Origin: an uncultured Candidatus Melainabacteria bacterium
GTDB taxonomy: Bacteria > Cyanobacteriota > Vampirovibrionia > Gastranaerophilales > Gastranaerophilaceae
DNA: 7,377 bases
Assembly (NCBI GenBank): GCA_934754855.1
Contig: CAKVJR010000082.1
Span: 1-7,377 of the forward strand
Direction: 5' to 3'
The position numbers were made by a program, and so were the translations under genes. This document shows, in pieces, positions 6,112 to 7,377 of the stretch (positions within the stretch are counted from its first letter, which is position 1; each line of letters starts with the position of its first letter). A model generated the notes under the pieces. The model saw nothing but the letters and a program-made list of their open reading frames with translations. It was not told the origin of the DNA and searched no databases.

Positions 6112-6367
6112 GTAAAACTATAATTTTGTTTTTGAGTTCAATATCGACTTTCGTTTTTAAGATTTTTGAAATTCTATCTTTCTTAAACGCTGTATTTACG
6201 CACGTTTCGTCCTTGCAGATGTAACATGAACGACCGTAAATATTGTTTAACGGATTGATGAAAATTTCACCTGATTTACTGTCTTTTGTTATTTTTATAA
6301 ATTCTGATTTTTCTTTATATTCGCCGCAACCTATGCATTTTCTCAAAAACTTTCTTTCATCAGTCAT
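6101..6367 (-). CDS. ylxR: YlxR/DUF448 family RNA-binding protein
   Basis: The 88-residue product has the family signature: RKCIGCGEYKEKSEF (9-23) with Cys11 and Cys14, a short strand region ending in INPLNNIYGRSCYIC (37-51), then C56, and the helix AFKKDRISKIL (60-70). In the family the second motif usually reads G-R-G-A-Y-x-C; here it is G-R-S-C-Y-I-C, adding an extra Cys48. The proteins are small, basic and nucleic-acid binding; the Bacillus subtilis member has been reported to act on RNase P (RnpM). The gene normally sits between nusA and infB. Here infB follows after 41 nt, but the upstream neighbour is a PurD-like gene, overlapping by 8 nt (ATGACTGA). A clear Shine-Dalgarno GAGGT precedes the ATG. 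The stop is TAG. Confidence 0.93.
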   Translation of the reverse strand: MTDERKFLRKCIGCGEYKEKSEFIKITKDSKSGEIFINPLNNIYGRSCYICKDETCVNTAFKKDRISKILKTKVDIELKNKIIVLLNK

Positions 6368-7377
6368 TTTTGACCTCGCATTCTTTTTCGGTCAAAAAAC
6401 ACAAATTTTCCGACAAATTCTCTCTTGCTCTTGAAAGAGTTTTTGCGGTTTGGGTCAAAATAGCGTTAGAATTGCTTGTGTAAGCGATTTCGAGATTTTC
6501 GTCCTCATTTTTTTCTTCTTCAATTTTTTCTGCCACTATTTTGGAAAGAGATGTTTTGTGATAAAAATTTATAAATTTATATTCATCTGAGAGCGAACCA
6601 CTTGCAGCCGAGAGGAACAAATCATACAAGTCCTCGTTAATTAGCGGCAAAATCGATTGCAAATGCATTTGTTTAAAGAACGGATTGTATTCAATCACGT
6701 TATAATTTTCTCCGTCAACGAACAGGTCAATGCCGATAATTCCGCAATACGGGCTGTATCTCGAGGCAATATCGTCAATGACGGGATAGATTGCTTCGTT
6801 TAAAACTTTCATCTCAAGTTTGTCGGAAACGTAATAATCGGGCGAGTAAAAACTTTCGGGATATGCAAAATTTCTGTCATCACTTGCACATGTTCCGATG
6901 GGAAGTGCCGTATAACCGTCTGTTATGAAATACATAGAAACTTCTTTAGCGTCAATGTAATCCTCAATAATTACCTTGTTTTCGGGGTATGTGAAACCTT
7001 TTTCAATCGCTGATTTTGCCTTTGTAAATGTTGCCGCAAAAGTCGGTCTTTCGCCCAAAATGTGGGTGTCATTTTTGATAACAAGTGCTTTTCTGAATGT
7101 TGATGCGTATTCTACCGCCTGATTTTCTTTTTCAAAAATTCCGAACTTCATTGTTGGAATTTTTAATCGATACATCATTTTTTTTGCTGATGATTTATAA
7201 AGCGAAATCAAGGCAGAATCTGCCGTCGGGGCAAAAATCAATCTTCTTGCATCGGCAAAAACTTCTGCAATATTGTTTTGAATTGCACTGATTGAGGTAA
7301 CTATCGTTAAAGAAATTTCATTTGCAATCGAAAAATCGAGTAATTCCTCGACGTCGTTTTCCGAAATATCCGTACAC
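6360..7377 (-). CDS. PurD-like ATP-grasp protein with altered substrate motifs (partial, 5' cut by window edge)
   Basis: The frame is open from the right edge (first full codon at 7376) for 338 residues to TGA at 6362-6360. A TTG at 7241 is not needed as a start, because homologous sequence continues upstream of it. The layout follows glycinamide ribonucleotide synthetase (PurD, about 420 residues), so roughly 80-100 N-terminal residues are missing. The PurD hallmark F-G-P...SK-x-F-A-K...IPT appears as IFAP (47-50) and YKSSAKKMMYRLKIPTMKF (60-78). VIIEDYIDAKEVSMYFITDG (135-154) matches the E-E-F-L-x-G-E-E-x-S segment, and VIEYNPFF (227-234) keeps the metal-binding E-x-N. However, the glycine-rich ATP loop (K-A-D-G-L-A-A-G-K-G-V) reads IKNDTHILGERPTF (100-113), the D-H-K-R...N-T-G-G-M-G stretch is replaced by ASDDRNFAYPESFYSPD (164-180), and the G-P-E-x-P-L motif of the N-domain is absent. 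It is therefore probably a paralog with another or lost activity, not the housekeeping enzyme. It overlaps ylxR by 8 nt. Confidence 0.8.
   Translation of the reverse strand, partial: CTDISENDVEELLDFSIANEISLTIVTSISAIQNNIAEVFADARRLIFAPTADSALISLYKSSAKKMMYRLKIPTMKFGIFEKENQAVEYASTFRKALVIKNDTHILGERPTFAATFTKAKSAIEKGFTYPENKVIIEDYIDAKEVSMYFITDGYTALPIGTCASDDRNFAYPESFYSPDYYVSDKLEMKVLNEAIYPVIDDIASRYSPYCGIIGIDLFVDGENYNVIEYNPFFKQMHLQSILPLINEDLYDLFLSAASGSLSDEYKFINFYHKTSLSKIVAEKIEEEKNEDENLEIAYTSNSNAILTQTAKTLSRARENLSENLCFLTEKECEVKND

Noticed and set aside
7107..7241. TTG at 7241 as the start of the PurD-like gene
   Set aside because: The frame is open to the window edge and the residues upstream align with the end of the PurD N-terminal domain, so the gene is simply truncated by the window.

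Overview
This is an AT-rich bacterial window of ordinary coding DNA, packed almost wall to wall with genes. Two gene groups converge on a shared hairpin terminator near position 390. The plus-strand group at the left edge holds the C-terminal tail of what looks like a tRNA-dihydrouridine synthase, followed by a small GIY-YIG domain protein whose start overlaps the upstream stop. The rest of the window (7377 down to 421) is one minus-strand gene train, read right to left: a PurD-like ATP-grasp protein (cut by the window edge), YlxR, translation initiation factor IF2 (infB), ribosome-binding factor A (rbfA), tRNA pseudouridine-55 synthase (truB), an exported DUF2993-type protein, a membrane-anchored GerMN-domain protein, and a small HicB-like protein.

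The ylxR-infB-rbfA-truB core is the classic bacterial nusA/infB translation operon. Gaps are 2 to 41 nt, and three of the junctions are overlaps of 4 or 8 nt, so the genes are very probably co-transcribed and partly translationally coupled. Two features are less usual. The place just upstream of ylxR, where nusA normally sits, holds a PurD-like protein that lacks most of the PurD substrate signatures. The operon also runs on past truB into two envelope proteins and an orphan HicB-like protein.

Organism: the mix of DUF2993 and GerMN proteins (both common in Cyanobacteria, GerMN also in spore-forming Firmicutes), the two IF2_N modules separated by a long Lys/Glu/Arg/Gln-rich linker, and the low GC content suggest a non-photosynthetic cyanobacterial relative (Vampirovibrionia/Melainabacteria, for example gut Gastranaerophilales). 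This is an inference from gene content. A Firmicute or another low-GC lineage is not excluded.

I saw no mobile element, CRISPR array, tRNA or rRNA gene, or clear foreign island. No stretch longer than 50 bases lacks a gene. The most promising lead is the divergent PurD paralog coupled to ylxR, followed by the envelope/HicB-like tail of the operon. I do not see a clear undescribed multi-gene system here.
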